Assembly (NCBI GenBank): GCA_019058015.1
Contig: JAHLWH010000130.1
Coordinates: 1-37,378, forward strand
Length of the DNA: 37,378 bases
Direction: 5' to 3'
DNA from: Promethearchaeota archaeon
GTDB taxonomy: Archaea; Asgardarchaeota; Lokiarchaeia; Sigyniarchaeales; SOKP01
A model generated the notes under the pieces. That model worked only from the letters and a program-made list of their open reading frames with translations, made no database searches and was not told the DNA's origin. Position 1 is the first letter of the stretch. Every line of letters begins with the position of its first letter. Below, one piece after another: positions 7,719 to 16,513 of this stretch. The translations under genes were made by a program, and so were the position numbers.

Positions 7719-8828
7719 ATGAAAACAACTTCTATTAAAGTTGCAAATCCAACAATTTCAGAGGGCGTAAAAAAAAGAATAGTGATAATTTCAGATACAC
7801 ATATAACTCAAAGTGAATCAGATTTTAATCTAAATGCTTATAAAAAGGGAATTGAACAAATAAATAAACTCAAAAATGTTGATTATATTATACATCTTGG
7901 AGATCTCACTCAAAATGGCACTCTACTTGAATTCGAATATGCAAAGACTTTAATGAGCGGAATAAAGCAAAAAGTGCCAACATATTATGTTATTGGAAAT
8001 CATGATGCCTTAAATGTAGGATATTTGCTTTTTGAAGAAATGATTGGAGAACGGCATTTTGAAATTGAAGATGAAAGTTTTTTCTTATTAGCGCTAGATT
8101 CAACTATACCTGACTTAGCTACTGGTAAGATTAATTACCGAACAATGATGAGGGTAAAAAATTTATTACTTGATCAACCAAATAAAATGAAAGTGGTTTG
8201 TTTTCATCATCAATTAATACCAATCCCGCATACAGGGAAGGAAAGGTCTGCAATCCTTGATTCTGGTGATATGCTTCAAGTACTTAAAGAGTGCGGGGTT
8301 CATTTAGTTTTAAATGGGCATAGACATATATCCAATCTTTATACTATAAATTTTGGAAAACAAGATCTGCTAGCCTTTAATTCTGGCACATTTTCCTCTA
8401 ATAAAACGAGATATAGGGAAAATTTTACTTATAATATAATAGAGATAAATAATGATATTTTTAGATTTAATATTATTCCAATCCTACAGCAAGAAAAATT
8501 TAAAAAAGAAATTTTTAGAAAAGTATCTACTTATTCCTTTAGAAAGAAAAAAAAAAATGAAAAACCTTTTTGTAAAATAATACATTTTTTTGATTCTTCT
8601 TTTTCTCCAGACGATAAAAAAACAGAACAAACCTTTGATAAATTAATTCAAAAAATCAACAATCAAAATGATATTTCAATTGTTTTACACTCTGGAAATC
8701 TCACTAAAAATAGTCACAAAGAAGAATATGAATTTGCAAGAGAAAGATTAAAGGAAATAGCATATCCTTACATTGTAGTTCCCGGAATAAATGATGTTAA
8801 ACCAAATGGTTATCAATTATGGCTTTAA
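7719..8828 (+). CDS. Metallophosphoesterase, active N-terminal domain plus truncated second domain
   Basis: Domain 1 (about residues 20-260) has the full calcineurin-like metal set: SDTH, GDL, GNHD, FHHQ and NGHRH. It is a predicted binuclear metal phosphoesterase, close to the 3',5'-cAMP phosphodiesterase-like group; the substrate is unknown. From about residue 285 a second, weaker copy of the same fold begins (HFFDSS, HSGNLTKN, PGINDV) and the frame then stops at TAA 8826-8828. The same frame resumes without a shift at 8829 and codes for the rest of the second domain. The gene therefore looks like a double-domain protein broken by one nonsense codon, or a sequencing error. Transcription is divergent from thiI, 62 nt away. 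Confidence 0.8.
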   Translation: MKTTSIKVANPTISEGVKKRIVIISDTHITQSESDFNLNAYKKGIEQINKLKNVDYIIHLGDLTQNGTLLEFEYAKTLMSGIKQKVPTYYVIGNHDALNVGYLLFEEMIGERHFEIEDESFFLLALDSTIPDLATGKINYRTMMRVKNLLLDQPNKMKVVCFHHQLIPIPHTGKERSAILDSGDMLQVLKECGVHLVLNGHRHISNLYTINFGKQDLLAFNSGTFSSNKTRYRENFTYNIIEINNDIFRFNIIPILQQEKFKKEIFRKVSTYSFRKKKKNEKPFCKIIHFFDSSFSPDDKKTEQTFDKLIQKINNQNDISIVLHSGNLTKNSHKEEYEFARERLKEIAYPYIVVPGINDVKPNGYQLWL

Positions 8829-9305
8829 AATATTGGTGATTTAGATTCTACTTATGAGGATAATAGATTAGTTGTTTTGGCATTGGATACAACTACATTT
8901 AATTCAAAACTTGGTCGAATTGGACGCCGTAGAATAAAAGAAATTTCAGAACAGACTATGCAAAAATCAAGAGAGAAAGTAATTTGTGTTTTATGTCATC
9001 ATGAGATAATTCCTACACCCATGAGTGTTTGGAAAACAGAGTTAATCGATGCAGGAGATGTATTATCAAGATTTTCTTTATCACAGATTGCTTTAATTCT
9101 AGCCAGCTCATCTGGTTTGTCATTAAATACAAAAATTGATAATTCAATATTTTCTAGCGTATCCAGTTTGAAAAAGGATTATTTCAACGAAGTATTTGTA
9201 GAAATAAACATATTTAAAGATGGCTTAGTAGAATTATATGAGCATGATTTAACGGAAAATAAAATTACAAATATTGGGAGATATTCAATTAATCTATTTA
9301 CTTAG
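8829..9305 (+). pseudogene. C-terminal half of the double metallophosphoesterase, cut off by an in-frame TAA
   Basis: This frame continues the 7719-8828 reading frame exactly. It begins NIGDLDSTYEDNRLVVLALDTTTF, which aligns with FEIEDESFFLLALDSTIPD in domain 1, and goes on to CHHEIIPTP (cf. FHHQLIPIPH). Metal ligands are degraded: the GHxH block reads SSGLSL. The second domain was probably already a non-catalytic copy. Translation could start independently only from weak codons (TTG 8877), and I see no ribosome site there. The last 8 bases overlap the convergent transferase gene. Confidence 0.65.
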
Positions 9306-10041
9306 ATTCTTCCAGTAGTTTAGCAGGATGACCACCGTAGTTTTTATTAACCTCCAATATTTGTCCTGGTAAGGTATAAGAATGTGCAGAAATCTTTGCG
9401 TTTTCTCCTACTTGCGTTCCAGGCATTAATACAACCTTAGAACCTATTTCAACGTTATCTCCGATATTGATTTTTTTAATATAGAGTTTATCCCTTTCAA
9501 TACCATAGCTTAAAATCGAGCTGCTAATCCCACAAATTACATTATTTCCAATAGTAATGAATTCTGAAGATATCCAACATTGGTCACAAGATGTATTTTT
9601 TCCTATTCTAACTCCAAAAATCCTTAAAACAAATTTATTTTTTAACCATGGCAATGGATTTGTTCCCGCTACATAAAGTGGCCACTTTTTTATCAAATTT
9701 CTAATATTCCAAAATAAATAATCCTTATCTTTTATATCTCGTTGGAAGATTCCTTCTTTTGGTTTGTGAATTAAATTTACAATCATAATAAAAATTTTAG
9801 AAACAATAAGTGAGCTAAGTAGCAGGATATAAATTCCAGCAATTATATTAAGTGGAAAGAGAATCCAAAATAACCAAGTCCATCCAGACACCCAAAAAAA
9901 TGTAAAATAATAATTTTCAAAAATCGTTAATGGAATAAAACTAAGAAATATTATTATAAAATAGATAATTAAATATTTTTTCATAATTCGTGCATCTACT
10001 GGAGTAGGAGAAGCAAGCTTCATGCTAGTTGGACCACTCAT
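9298..10041 (-). CDS. Membrane-anchored hexapeptide-repeat (LbH) acyltransferase-like protein, copy B
   Basis: Several hydrophobic segments occupy residues about 20-105 (YLIIYFIIIFLSF; WLFWILFPLNIIAGIYILLLSSLIVSKIFIMIV). A KPKEGIFQRD linker follows, and a left-handed beta-helix domain runs from about 135 (IFGVRIGKNT, ITIGNNVICG, INIGDNVEIGSKVVLMPGTQVGENAKI) to GGHPAKLL at the end. The [LIV]-G-x4 hexads and the final G-x-P-A-K turn are typical of CoA- or ACP-dependent acyl/acetyltransferases acting on sugars or lipids. The ATG overlaps the stop of the upstream paralogue by one base, so the pair is a translationally coupled operon. The acceptor is unknown. Confidence 0.8.
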   Translation of the reverse strand: MSGPTSMKLASPTPVDARIMKKYLIIYFIIIFLSFIPLTIFENYYFTFFWVSGWTWLFWILFPLNIIAGIYILLLSSLIVSKIFIMIVNLIHKPKEGIFQRDIKDKDYLFWNIRNLIKKWPLYVAGTNPLPWLKNKFVLRIFGVRIGKNTSCDQCWISSEFITIGNNVICGISSSILSYGIERDKLYIKKINIGDNVEIGSKVVLMPGTQVGENAKISAHSYTLPGQILEVNKNYGGHPAKLLEESK

Positions 10042-10853
10042 TATTTTTTCTCCTCCTGATTCTTACCTTCTTGTTTATTTTTATATTGTTCAACTCCAAG
10101 CTTTGCCAATTTATCCTCAGTCTCCTCAATACTCATAATTGGAAAGCTTTTTGAGACGGGAACACCAACATGAATTTTACCCCCCTCTAAAAATTGTCCA
10201 ATTTTTGTAATACTATTGGCTCCTAAAATTGTTCCTTCTTCCAAAATGGTTCCCGGAGAAACAATTGTTTGAGGTCCAATGATGCAATTTCTTCCAATTT
10301 CTACACGCTGTATTATCAATTTATCATTGTATATTAAATGTGAGTGGATTATAGTATTCAGACTTGTCATTGTATGATCTCCAATAGTTATAAATTCTGG
10401 ATCAACCCAACCATCATAAATACATACATTTCTTCCTAATTTTACTCCAAAAATTCTATATATAGCAATATCCAACCAAGGAAGTGGTAGTGCTCTTACT
10501 GACCAAAGAGGAAGATAGGTTATCCAATATCTATACCTCCAAAATTTCCAATCTTTACTATTTCGCTCAAATATTCCCTCTTTAGGGGTATAAATTTTAT
10601 TTACTAATCGTAATAATAGAAATGCAATAAATGTAATAGAAAATGTAAATAAATACAAACAACTATATACAGATAATGGAACCAATAACCATAAAATCCA
10701 AAACCCTTGAAGTAAATAATCTATTAACCATAAACTTGTATAAATTACAATCAAAATACCGCAAATAAATTCAATTAGTAAAAAAAATGATGCTTTATCC
10801 TTAAAAATACCAGATGTAGAAATGATCTGAACTTTATTATTCTTTGATTGCAC
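10041..10853 (-). CDS. Membrane-anchored hexapeptide-repeat (LbH) acyltransferase-like protein, copy A
   Basis: This is a paralogue of the downstream gene with the same order: transmembrane segments (about residues 20-100, FLLIEFICGILIVIY and LYLFTFSITFIAFLLL), the shared linker TPKEGIFERN (KPKEGIFQRD in copy B), LPWLDIAIYRIFGVKLGRN, then hexapeptide turns (ITIGDHTM, VEIGRNCIIGPQTIVSPGTILEEGTILGANS). The ending VGVPVSK replaces the usual G-x-P-A-K. The charged, glutamine-rich C-terminal tail (about 250-270) is lacking in copy B. The two proteins may form a hetero-trimeric transferase, with one copy possibly catalytic and the other structural (inference). Confidence 0.8.
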   Translation of the reverse strand: MQSKNNKVQIISTSGIFKDKASFFLLIEFICGILIVIYTSLWLIDYLLQGFWILWLLVPLSVYSCLYLFTFSITFIAFLLLRLVNKIYTPKEGIFERNSKDWKFWRYRYWITYLPLWSVRALPLPWLDIAIYRIFGVKLGRNVCIYDGWVDPEFITIGDHTMTSLNTIIHSHLIYNDKLIIQRVEIGRNCIIGPQTIVSPGTILEEGTILGANSITKIGQFLEGGKIHVGVPVSKSFPIMSIEETEDKLAKLGVEQYKNKQEGKNQEEKK

Positions 10854-10955
10854 AGTTTTTTTTCCAAAATTTTAATTAAGAAGAACAGATTTAAAATATT
10901 TAAAGTTATATTACTAAATATATCGATTTATATAAAGTTATTAAGGTGAAAAACA

Positions 10956-11843
10956 ATAAGTATTAATTGGGCTGCAATAGAAGCAAAACCAGGTAAGACA
11001 CAAAAGGTTCAAGGGAAGGTTTTATTAGATTTACGAGCGAAAGTGAATGATTTAGAAAAGCAATTAGCTACTACTAAAACACAATTGGATAAAAAAATCA
11101 AAGAATTAAATGAAACTAATGATAAATTATCTTCAACGGAACAGAGTTTGAATGAAACTAAAGAGAAATTGAGTTCTACAGAATCAAATTTGAGTACTCT
11201 TAAAGGAGAAAAGGAAACAGTTGATGGTAAAATTATTGAACTTGAATCAAATCTACAATCAACTAAATCTGAATTAGAAAAAGCGAATGAAAGGAGTTCT
11301 GATTTAGAAAATGAACTAAGTGATGCTAAAACAAAAAATACAGAATTAGAAGGAAAATTCAATAATGTGTCTGGAACTGTTTCTGATTTAGAAAATAAAA
11401 TATCACAAAAAGATAAAGAGATAGAAAAACTTAAAACTGAATTACAAGGAAAAGGAGAAGAACTCGAAGCAAAAACAAATAAAATAAAAGATCTTGAAAC
11501 TGAAATTGCCTCTAATCACGATAAAATTAATGAATTAACCAATGCTTTGAAAAAAAAGGAAAGTCAATTTACTGCTATAACAAGTTCTCTCTCAGAAAAA
11601 GAAGAAGCTATTGCAAAGGCTTCTGAAAGATTAGAAGAAGTGGAGTCTGAATTAAGTGAGCTAAAACCTCCTGAGATTAGCGCAGCTGGAGGTTTTTCGA
11701 GTGAAGAGAGGATTATCTGCCCTATGTGTGGTGGAGTTAAAATTAAAGAAGTTGAAGATAAGAGCAAGGTACTTTCTTATGTTGGACACATTCCGCTATA
11801 CGCCAAGAAGAGAATTTGCAAAAGTTGCGGTTATGAATTTTAA
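10956..11843 (+). CDS. Long coiled-coil protein with C-terminal zinc ribbon; probable ATA start
   Basis: Residues about 30-240 form one long coiled coil rich in E, K, S and N with an L-x2-T/S-x-x-x-L pattern. The C-terminus is a zinc ribbon: CPMCG...CKSCGYEF (two C-x2-C pairs). There is no membrane segment. It is probably a structural or scaffold protein; I do not recognise the family. The first ATG/GTG/TTG is GTG at 11043, but the frame is open and protein-like upstream (SINWAAIEAKPGKTQKVQ), back to the stop at 10947. AAGGTG at 10943-10948 sits seven bases before ATA 10956, which begins ATA-AGT (M-S), so I place the start there with moderate confidence. If wrong, the conservative start is 11043. 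Confidence 0.72.
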   Translation: MSINWAAIEAKPGKTQKVQGKVLLDLRAKVNDLEKQLATTKTQLDKKIKELNETNDKLSSTEQSLNETKEKLSSTESNLSTLKGEKETVDGKIIELESNLQSTKSELEKANERSSDLENELSDAKTKNTELEGKFNNVSGTVSDLENKISQKDKEIEKLKTELQGKGEELEAKTNKIKDLETEIASNHDKINELTNALKKKESQFTAITSSLSEKEEAIAKASERLEEVESELSELKPPEISAAGGFSSEERIICPMCGGVKIKEVEDKSKVLSYVGHIPLYAKKRICKSCGYEF

Positions 11844-12030
11844 GAAATCTTTTTTCTATTTATTTTTTTTAATATATGGCTTATCTGTATTAAATTTAAT
11901 CATCCTATGAAGATTTAATGAAATATTTTAAATTATGTTTTTTACAGATTTTTTCCCAAATAAAAAATTTTATTTTTTTTCCCAATTTCTTATTTAAGTA
12001 ATAGTGTAAAAATAAAGTAATTTGAATAAG

Positions 12031-13182
12031 ATGCAATATAAAATAAAAATTTTTTTCACTTCAAATGTATTTTCTGATACCGAGATCGGTACAAATACAA
12101 AAATAAGTGAAAAATATCGAAAAAAAATTGAGGGATTATGGAATATTCTAAAAAAGAAAGCTGAAATAAAAATTTTCGATGGACGTTTTCCTTCAGAATC
12201 TCAAATTTATAGTGAAATAAAAAAATTTAATCCTGATATTATTGGATGTCATTTAAGTCATGAATTAGCAACAGATATTCTTGAAGATTCAGAGATTTTT
12301 GCTATTGCTACTGCGACAATGGGATATAACCATATTGGAAAGATTTCTGGAAATAAAATTTTAATAACTCATACTCCAGGTGTTCTTTTTGAGACTGTAG
12401 CAGATTTTACAATAGCAATTATTATGACAAACCTTAGAAACCTAGTTGATTTACATAATTTTGTATGGACTGGAAAATGGACAGCGGAAGAGAAGTGGGA
12501 CCTCGACCAAAAACTGTGTTCAAAAATTGATAATAAGATACTGGGAATTATTGGTGTAGGTCAAATAGGTCGAGAGGTAATAAGAAGATTATATCCTGTG
12601 GGGGTAAAAATATTGTATAATGATATATTTAGAAATAAAACGATGGAAAAAAATTTTCCGGGAATTAAATTTATTGATAATTATGAAGAAATTTTTACTA
12701 ATTGCGATATTATAACAGTTCATATTCCTTTAACAGAAAAAACTAAAGGAATTGTTAATAGAGATTTATTAAAATTAATGAAGAAGGATGCAGTTTTAGT
12801 TAACACCGCACGAGGTCCTATAATAAATTTTCATGACCTTTTAGAGTTATTAGAAAATAGAGAGATTTCGATAAATTTAGCGTTTGATGTTTTCGGACCA
12901 ATTGAACCAATTAAACCTCAAATATTAGAACGTTTTAAAAAAATAAAAAAAGAAAATCCTAATTTGCGATTTACTTTTATACCTCATAATGCGAGTGCAG
13001 ATGCAGATACTAGGGCTAAAATGAATATTATGTTTTTACAAGATATTATAAAAATCATTGAATCTAAAAATTTAGATGATTTAAAAGAGGTCCATATTAT
13101 CCCCGAACAAAAGAAAAGAATAAATGAAATTGATTTTCGAATTAAAAAATATTGGGAAAAAAAAGGCTTGAAAAAATTATGA
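12031..13182 (+). CDS. D-isomer 2-hydroxyacid dehydrogenase family
   Basis: This is a 383-aa NAD(P)-dependent dehydrogenase. The Rossmann motif GIIGVGQIGREV carries GxGxxG. Catalytic Arg lies in NTARGPII and the catalytic His in FIPHNASAD, both at the expected spacing. The usual DVFExEP segment reads FDVFGPIEPI, so the conserved Glu that pairs with His is less clear. It resembles phosphoglycerate, glyoxylate or lactate dehydrogenases; the substrate is not predictable. The ATG at 12031 is used; an in-frame TTG at 12022 is an alternative. It heads an operon: its TGA overlaps the ATG of the ThpR gene (ATGA). Confidence 0.85.
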   Translation: MQYKIKIFFTSNVFSDTEIGTNTKISEKYRKKIEGLWNILKKKAEIKIFDGRFPSESQIYSEIKKFNPDIIGCHLSHELATDILEDSEIFAIATATMGYNHIGKISGNKILITHTPGVLFETVADFTIAIIMTNLRNLVDLHNFVWTGKWTAEEKWDLDQKLCSKIDNKILGIIGVGQIGREVIRRLYPVGVKILYNDIFRNKTMEKNFPGIKFIDNYEEIFTNCDIITVHIPLTEKTKGIVNRDLLKLMKKDAVLVNTARGPIINFHDLLELLENREISINLAFDVFGPIEPIKPQILERFKKIKKENPNLRFTFIPHNASADADTRAKMNIMFLQDIIKIIESKNLDDLKEVHIIPEQKKRINEIDFRIKKYWEKKGLKKL

Positions 13183-13754
13183 AAATAAGAACATTTATGG
13201 CATTTGAATTAAAAGATGAACAAACAATTAGGAATTTATCTGATTTCTCTTATAAATTAAAGAAGATCCAAACAAAAATTAAGATAGTTGAGCAAGAAAA
13301 TTATCATATTACAATGAAATTTCTTGGCAATGTTGAAGAATCTCAAGCTAAAGTGATATATAATTTAATTACTAATCATATCAACAATGAATTTTTTAAG
13401 GATGGAGTAAAAAAATATTCTCTAAAAGGGATTGGGCAATTTAAAGGATATAGTACAATTTGGGTTAGGTTGATTGGGGATATTCAAATTCTACAAGAGA
13501 TTAAGGATACTCTTGAGAATTTGTTAAAAAATCAGCTTAATATTGAAAAAGATAAAAGAGAAATCTTTAAACCTCATTTAACTATTGGGAGATTAAAATC
13601 TAATAAAATTAATTATAAAAATTTTGATGATTTTAAAAATTTGATTAAGGAGAATAAAAATTTAGATTTGGGTGAATTCACAATTGAAAAATTATTGTTA
13701 AAAAAGTCAGATCTAACACCAAAAGGTCCGATATATACAACTTTATCGTATTAA
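13179..13754 (+). CDS. thpR: RNA 2',3'-cyclic phosphodiesterase (LigT/2H family)
   Basis: This 191-aa protein of the 2H phosphoesterase superfamily has two H-x-T motifs: HIT at residues 43-45 (NYHITMKFLG) and HLT at 133-135 (KPHLTIGRLK). It starts KIRTFMAFEL, the usual ThpR beginning. It would hydrolyse 2',3'-cyclic phosphate RNA ends to 2'-phosphates, and may also ligate tRNA halves with 2'-5' linkages, as the family does in vitro. The ATG at 13179 overlaps the upstream TGA, so translation is probably coupled. A longer TTG start at 13152 would run inside the upstream gene. Confidence 0.9.
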   Translation: MKIRTFMAFELKDEQTIRNLSDFSYKLKKIQTKIKIVEQENYHITMKFLGNVEESQAKVIYNLITNHINNEFFKDGVKKYSLKGIGQFKGYSTIWVRLIGDIQILQEIKDTLENLLKNQLNIEKDKREIFKPHLTIGRLKSNKINYKNFDDFKNLIKENKNLDLGEFTIEKLLLKKSDLTPKGPIYTTLSY

Positions 13755-13772
13755 TTGAAGTAGAATTATATT

Positions 13773-14465
13773 ATGAGTGTTGAAGAAAAAAAGATAAGGG
13801 CAATAGCATGGGATTTAGACGGGACTCTCGTATATTTTAATATAGACTTTATTCAAGCGAGAAAAAACGTTATTGAAGTTTTCACAGAAAATGGAGTAGA
13901 CTCTTCTGATTTAAGTATTCAAAAATCAATATTGGAAAATGTGAAGATTGGAAAGGAAAAATTTAAAGAAATGAAAATTTCCAAAAAAAAAGTAAAAAAA
14001 ATATTAAAAAAAGTTGAAAAATCTATCATCAAAGTAGAGAGCCAAGCAGCAGAAAACGCTAATATTGTTGATGGAATTAGGGAGACTTTAGAGTTTTGCC
14101 ACCAAAAACGATTAAAACAAGCAATATATACTTTAAATACTAATGAAACCGCCAAAAAAACTTTAAAGAAGATAAAAATATTAAATTATTTCGATTTTAT
14201 TGTTGGTAGAGATGATGTTGTTAACTCAAAACCTCATTCGGATCATCTAAACTATATTTGTAAAAAATTAAATCTATTCAATCAAGAATTATTAATTATT
14301 GGGGATAATTCACGAGATATTGAAGGTGCAAACAATATTAGTGCACCATCTATTGGAATTTTAACATTTAAGCACTCTGAAAATGATTTAAAAGGTGCAA
14401 ATTTTATAATAGAACAGAAAAAAATAACTCAAGACTTAAAAAAAACAATAAAAACTTTTTTATAG
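13773..14465 (+). CDS. HAD-superfamily hydrolase, phosphoglycolate-phosphatase-like
   Basis: This 230-aa protein has HAD motif I WDLDGTLV (nucleophile and acid-base Asp), motif II Thr in IYTLNTNE, motif III Lys in NSKPHSDH, and motif IV GDNSRDIEGAN. A helical cap lies at about residues 25-90 (C1 type). Such enzymes dephosphorylate small metabolites such as phosphoglycolate. It is the third gene of the run with the dehydrogenase and ThpR, 18 nt downstream. The link between these functions is not obvious. Confidence 0.87.
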   Translation: MSVEEKKIRAIAWDLDGTLVYFNIDFIQARKNVIEVFTENGVDSSDLSIQKSILENVKIGKEKFKEMKISKKKVKKILKKVEKSIIKVESQAAENANIVDGIRETLEFCHQKRLKQAIYTLNTNETAKKTLKKIKILNYFDFIVGRDDVVNSKPHSDHLNYICKKLNLFNQELLIIGDNSRDIEGANNISAPSIGILTFKHSENDLKGANFIIEQKKITQDLKKTIKTFL

Positions 14466-14549
14466 ATATTTCAATACAAATATCTTATTAAATACAAATA
14501 ATTAAAAATTTAAAAAAAGAACAAAAAAGAACTTGATTAAGAGATTAGT

Positions 14550-14798
14550 ATGGTGAAAAGAGTTGTTCTAGATGTGTTAAAACCACATCAACCAAATATA
14601 GACGTATTAGCCACAGAACTTATGAATCTTGAGGGCATAACAGGAGTTGAAATAAAAGTTGAGGAGATTGATGAAAAAACCTCCTCTATAAAAGTAACAG
14701 TGCATGGAGAAAACTTTGATCTAGATAAAGTTATCGAAAAATTGGAAAGTCTAACTTGTGCTGTGCATAGTATTGACGAAATATTTATAACTAAATAA
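14550..14798 (+). CDS. DUF211 family protein
   Basis: This 82-aa protein matches the archaeal DUF211 pattern end to end: KRVVLDVLKPHQPNI, LEGITGVEIKVEEIDEKT, IKVTVHG, then AVHSIDEI. DUF211 proteins are small ferredoxin-like (ACT-like) alpha/beta proteins conserved in archaea, of unknown role. The gene is free-standing and close to an unknown 117-aa gene. Confidence 0.88.
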   Translation: MVKRVVLDVLKPHQPNIDVLATELMNLEGITGVEIKVEEIDEKTSSIKVTVHGENFDLDKVIEKLESLTCAVHSIDEIFITK

Positions 14799-14803
14799 TT
14801 TTA

Positions 14804-14899
14804 ATGAAATTTAATAATGATCCAGTTTATGGATTATCAAGAGAATGTAACGGGAACATTAAATTACTAAATAATAGAAAATATTTAAAAAATTTTTAG
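14804..14899 (+). CDS. Possible 31-aa microprotein between DUF211 and the 117-aa gene
   Basis: ATG 14804 to TAG 14897-14899 fills almost the whole spacer. The encoded peptide begins MKFNNDPVYGLSREC and is basic at its end. The middle (14819-14862) is less AT-rich than other spacers, so it may be coding or an RNA leader. There is no clear ribosome site. This is a weak call. Confidence 0.2.
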   Translation: MKFNNDPVYGLSRECNGNIKLLNNRKYLKNF

Positions 14900-14906
14900 T
14901 TGTTAA

Positions 14907-15260
14907 ATGACTGAACCAAAAGTCGCAAAAATAGTTAATGAAAGTGGCGAAATCTCTGATGATTTAGATTATGCCTTAGCTAATTTTTTATTAGCTCAAA
15001 GGGGCCCTGGATTTACAGCTTGTCGTCCGCAATTAGTTGAATTAGAAGATCAATCTCAGGTGATAAAAATGATGATAGACCATACTTACATTGGAAAGGA
15101 TAACAATGTTTATGGCTTGGGAATTGTAGGTTATATTTATATTTCAACAACAGATTATTCAATTATTTTTTGTACTCCCCTTAAAGAAATGGAAGAGAAT
15201 ATTCAAGTGCTTAAAGATTCTGGAGTTGAAGCCCAGAAAAGACCTAGAGGAAAATATTGA
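14907..15260 (+). CDS. Uncharacterised 117-aa protein
   Basis: I do not recognise this family. It is a soluble alpha/beta protein. The N-terminus is acidic, and the centre has GPGFTACRPQLVELEDQSQ then YGLGIVGYIYIS, with two Cys (in FTACRP and IIFCTP). A short basic tail (KRPRGKY) closes it. No transmembrane segment and no known catalytic motif were seen. It ends in TGA. Codon use resembles its neighbours, so it appears native. Confidence 0.65.
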   Translation: MTEPKVAKIVNESGEISDDLDYALANFLLAQRGPGFTACRPQLVELEDQSQVIKMMIDHTYIGKDNNVYGLGIVGYIYISTTDYSIIFCTPLKEMEENIQVLKDSGVEAQKRPRGKY

Positions 15261-15358
15261 ATATTGAAACAAATAAATTTTATCAATAATCTTTTTTCCA
15301 AAACTTTTATTATTTAGCTTAAATAAATCATAAACTAATTAAAAATCTCGTGAAATTG

Positions 15359-15928
15359 ATGTCTAATAATAAAAAAGAAGAATCAGAACAAGCTAAAAAT
15401 GTTAAGGCACAAATTCTTGACTATTTATTGGAAGAGGGAATATTGAGAAAAAAACTACCCTTAAGACCTAAAATTGATTTTGGTTTTGAAATTGCATATC
15501 CACCAGATCCTAGAGGAAAGAATCCTAATACTAAATTAATGGTGATAATTAAACCGAAAGAAAAAGACTATATAATTATTCAAATTGCAACTCAAATTTC
15601 CGAACCACATGTAAAAGCTTTAAATTCCTTGCCAGAAGAAAAAAGATTTTTTTTTTTTATAGATTTGAAAAAAGCATTATTACTGAGAAATTTAATGTAT
15701 AATATTGATATTCGAAATTATAGATATCTTATTTCAGACCAGATCTTCATAGAAAAAAACAAAAAAATTTCTAAGAATGACTTATTTAAATGTATAAAAA
15801 ATGTTTTCAATATTGCACTTTATGCAAATATTTTATTAGGGGAACTCTGTTCAGGAAAGATTGATAAATCAATTTTTGAAAAAGGAAAAGGAAATTCATC
15901 TGATCCTAGTTTTTCATTATATTCATAA
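15359..15928 (+). CDS. Uncharacterised archaeal protein, DUF2299-like
   Basis: This 189-aa protein has an N-terminal helix (VKAQILDYLLEEGIL) followed by strands: FGFEIAYPPDP, KLMVIIKPKEKDYIIIQIATQIS, and HVKALNSLPEEKRFFFFIDLKKALL. The order resembles the archaeal DUF2299 family (a wH/chaperone-like alpha-beta fold), but I am matching from memory. The ATG at 15359 is preferred over GTG 15350, because GTGA there is spaced like a ribosome site. It lies 21 nt before the HIT gene and is probably co-transcribed with it. Confidence 0.62.
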   Translation: MSNNKKEESEQAKNVKAQILDYLLEEGILRKKLPLRPKIDFGFEIAYPPDPRGKNPNTKLMVIIKPKEKDYIIIQIATQISEPHVKALNSLPEEKRFFFFIDLKKALLLRNLMYNIDIRNYRYLISDQIFIEKNKKISKNDLFKCIKNVFNIALYANILLGELCSGKIDKSIFEKGKGNSSDPSFSLYS

Positions 15929-15949
15929 TATTCTTAGGTTTTCGATAAA

Positions 15950-16471
15950 ATGTTCGATCGCTGGCTTCAAGCAATTGGAAAAGTAGATTATGTTAGAAAC
16001 AATGATCGCCCTGATGTTGAGTGTATATTATGTTCCATCAGAGATGACGATGAAAGGGTAAAAATTTTTAAAATATATCAAGATAATGTCGCGCTGGTTT
16101 CTCTTAACGCCTTTCCTTATAATTCTGGGCACTTATTAATAGCACCCTGCAGACATATTAAATCTTTTCAAGAATTGACTAAATCTGAAATAATTCATAT
16201 TTCTCGATTGATTCAAGGTCTTCAAAAATTAATTGTTGATTTATTTAATAATACTGGATTTAATATTGGAATTAATGAGGGATTAAATTCGGGTGCAAGC
16301 ATAGACCATTTACACTTTCACATAGTTCCAAGATATGATAATGAATTAGGATATATTGATATTGTTTCAAATTCTCGTATAGTAATTGAAGGGTTAGAAT
16401 CTGTCTTAAAACGCTATAAAGAAAAAATTAGCGATTATATTAATAAAGATTACTTTAAGAATTTTAAATAA
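15950..16471 (+). CDS. HIT-family nucleotide hydrolase/phosphorylase
   Basis: This 173-aa protein contains the histidine triad HLHFHIVPR (residues 120-128), whose central His forms the nucleotidyl intermediate. N-terminal CILC (25-28) and a His near 69 could bind zinc, as in Fhit/Ap4A-type HIT proteins. The block NAFPYNSGHLLIAPCRH is the usual substrate-binding strand-turn. Likely substrates are dinucleoside polyphosphates (Ap3A/Ap4A) or AMP-linked metabolites. The gene converges on the histone gene. Confidence 0.88.
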   Translation: MFDRWLQAIGKVDYVRNNDRPDVECILCSIRDDDERVKIFKIYQDNVALVSLNAFPYNSGHLLIAPCRHIKSFQELTKSEIIHISRLIQGLQKLIVDLFNNTGFNIGINEGLNSGASIDHLHFHIVPRYDNELGYIDIVSNSRIVIEGLESVLKRYKEKISDYINKDYFKNFK

Positions 16472-16513
16472 GAAAAAAAATAGAATTTTTTATAAATTGT
16501 TTTTTGAATTTAT

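Noticed and set aside
8826..8828. Programmed read-through or rare amino acid at the TAA in the metallophosphoesterase gene
   Set aside because: UAA is not a known Sec or Pyl codon, and no hairpin or slippery sequence is evident nearby; a simple mutation or sequencing error is more likely.
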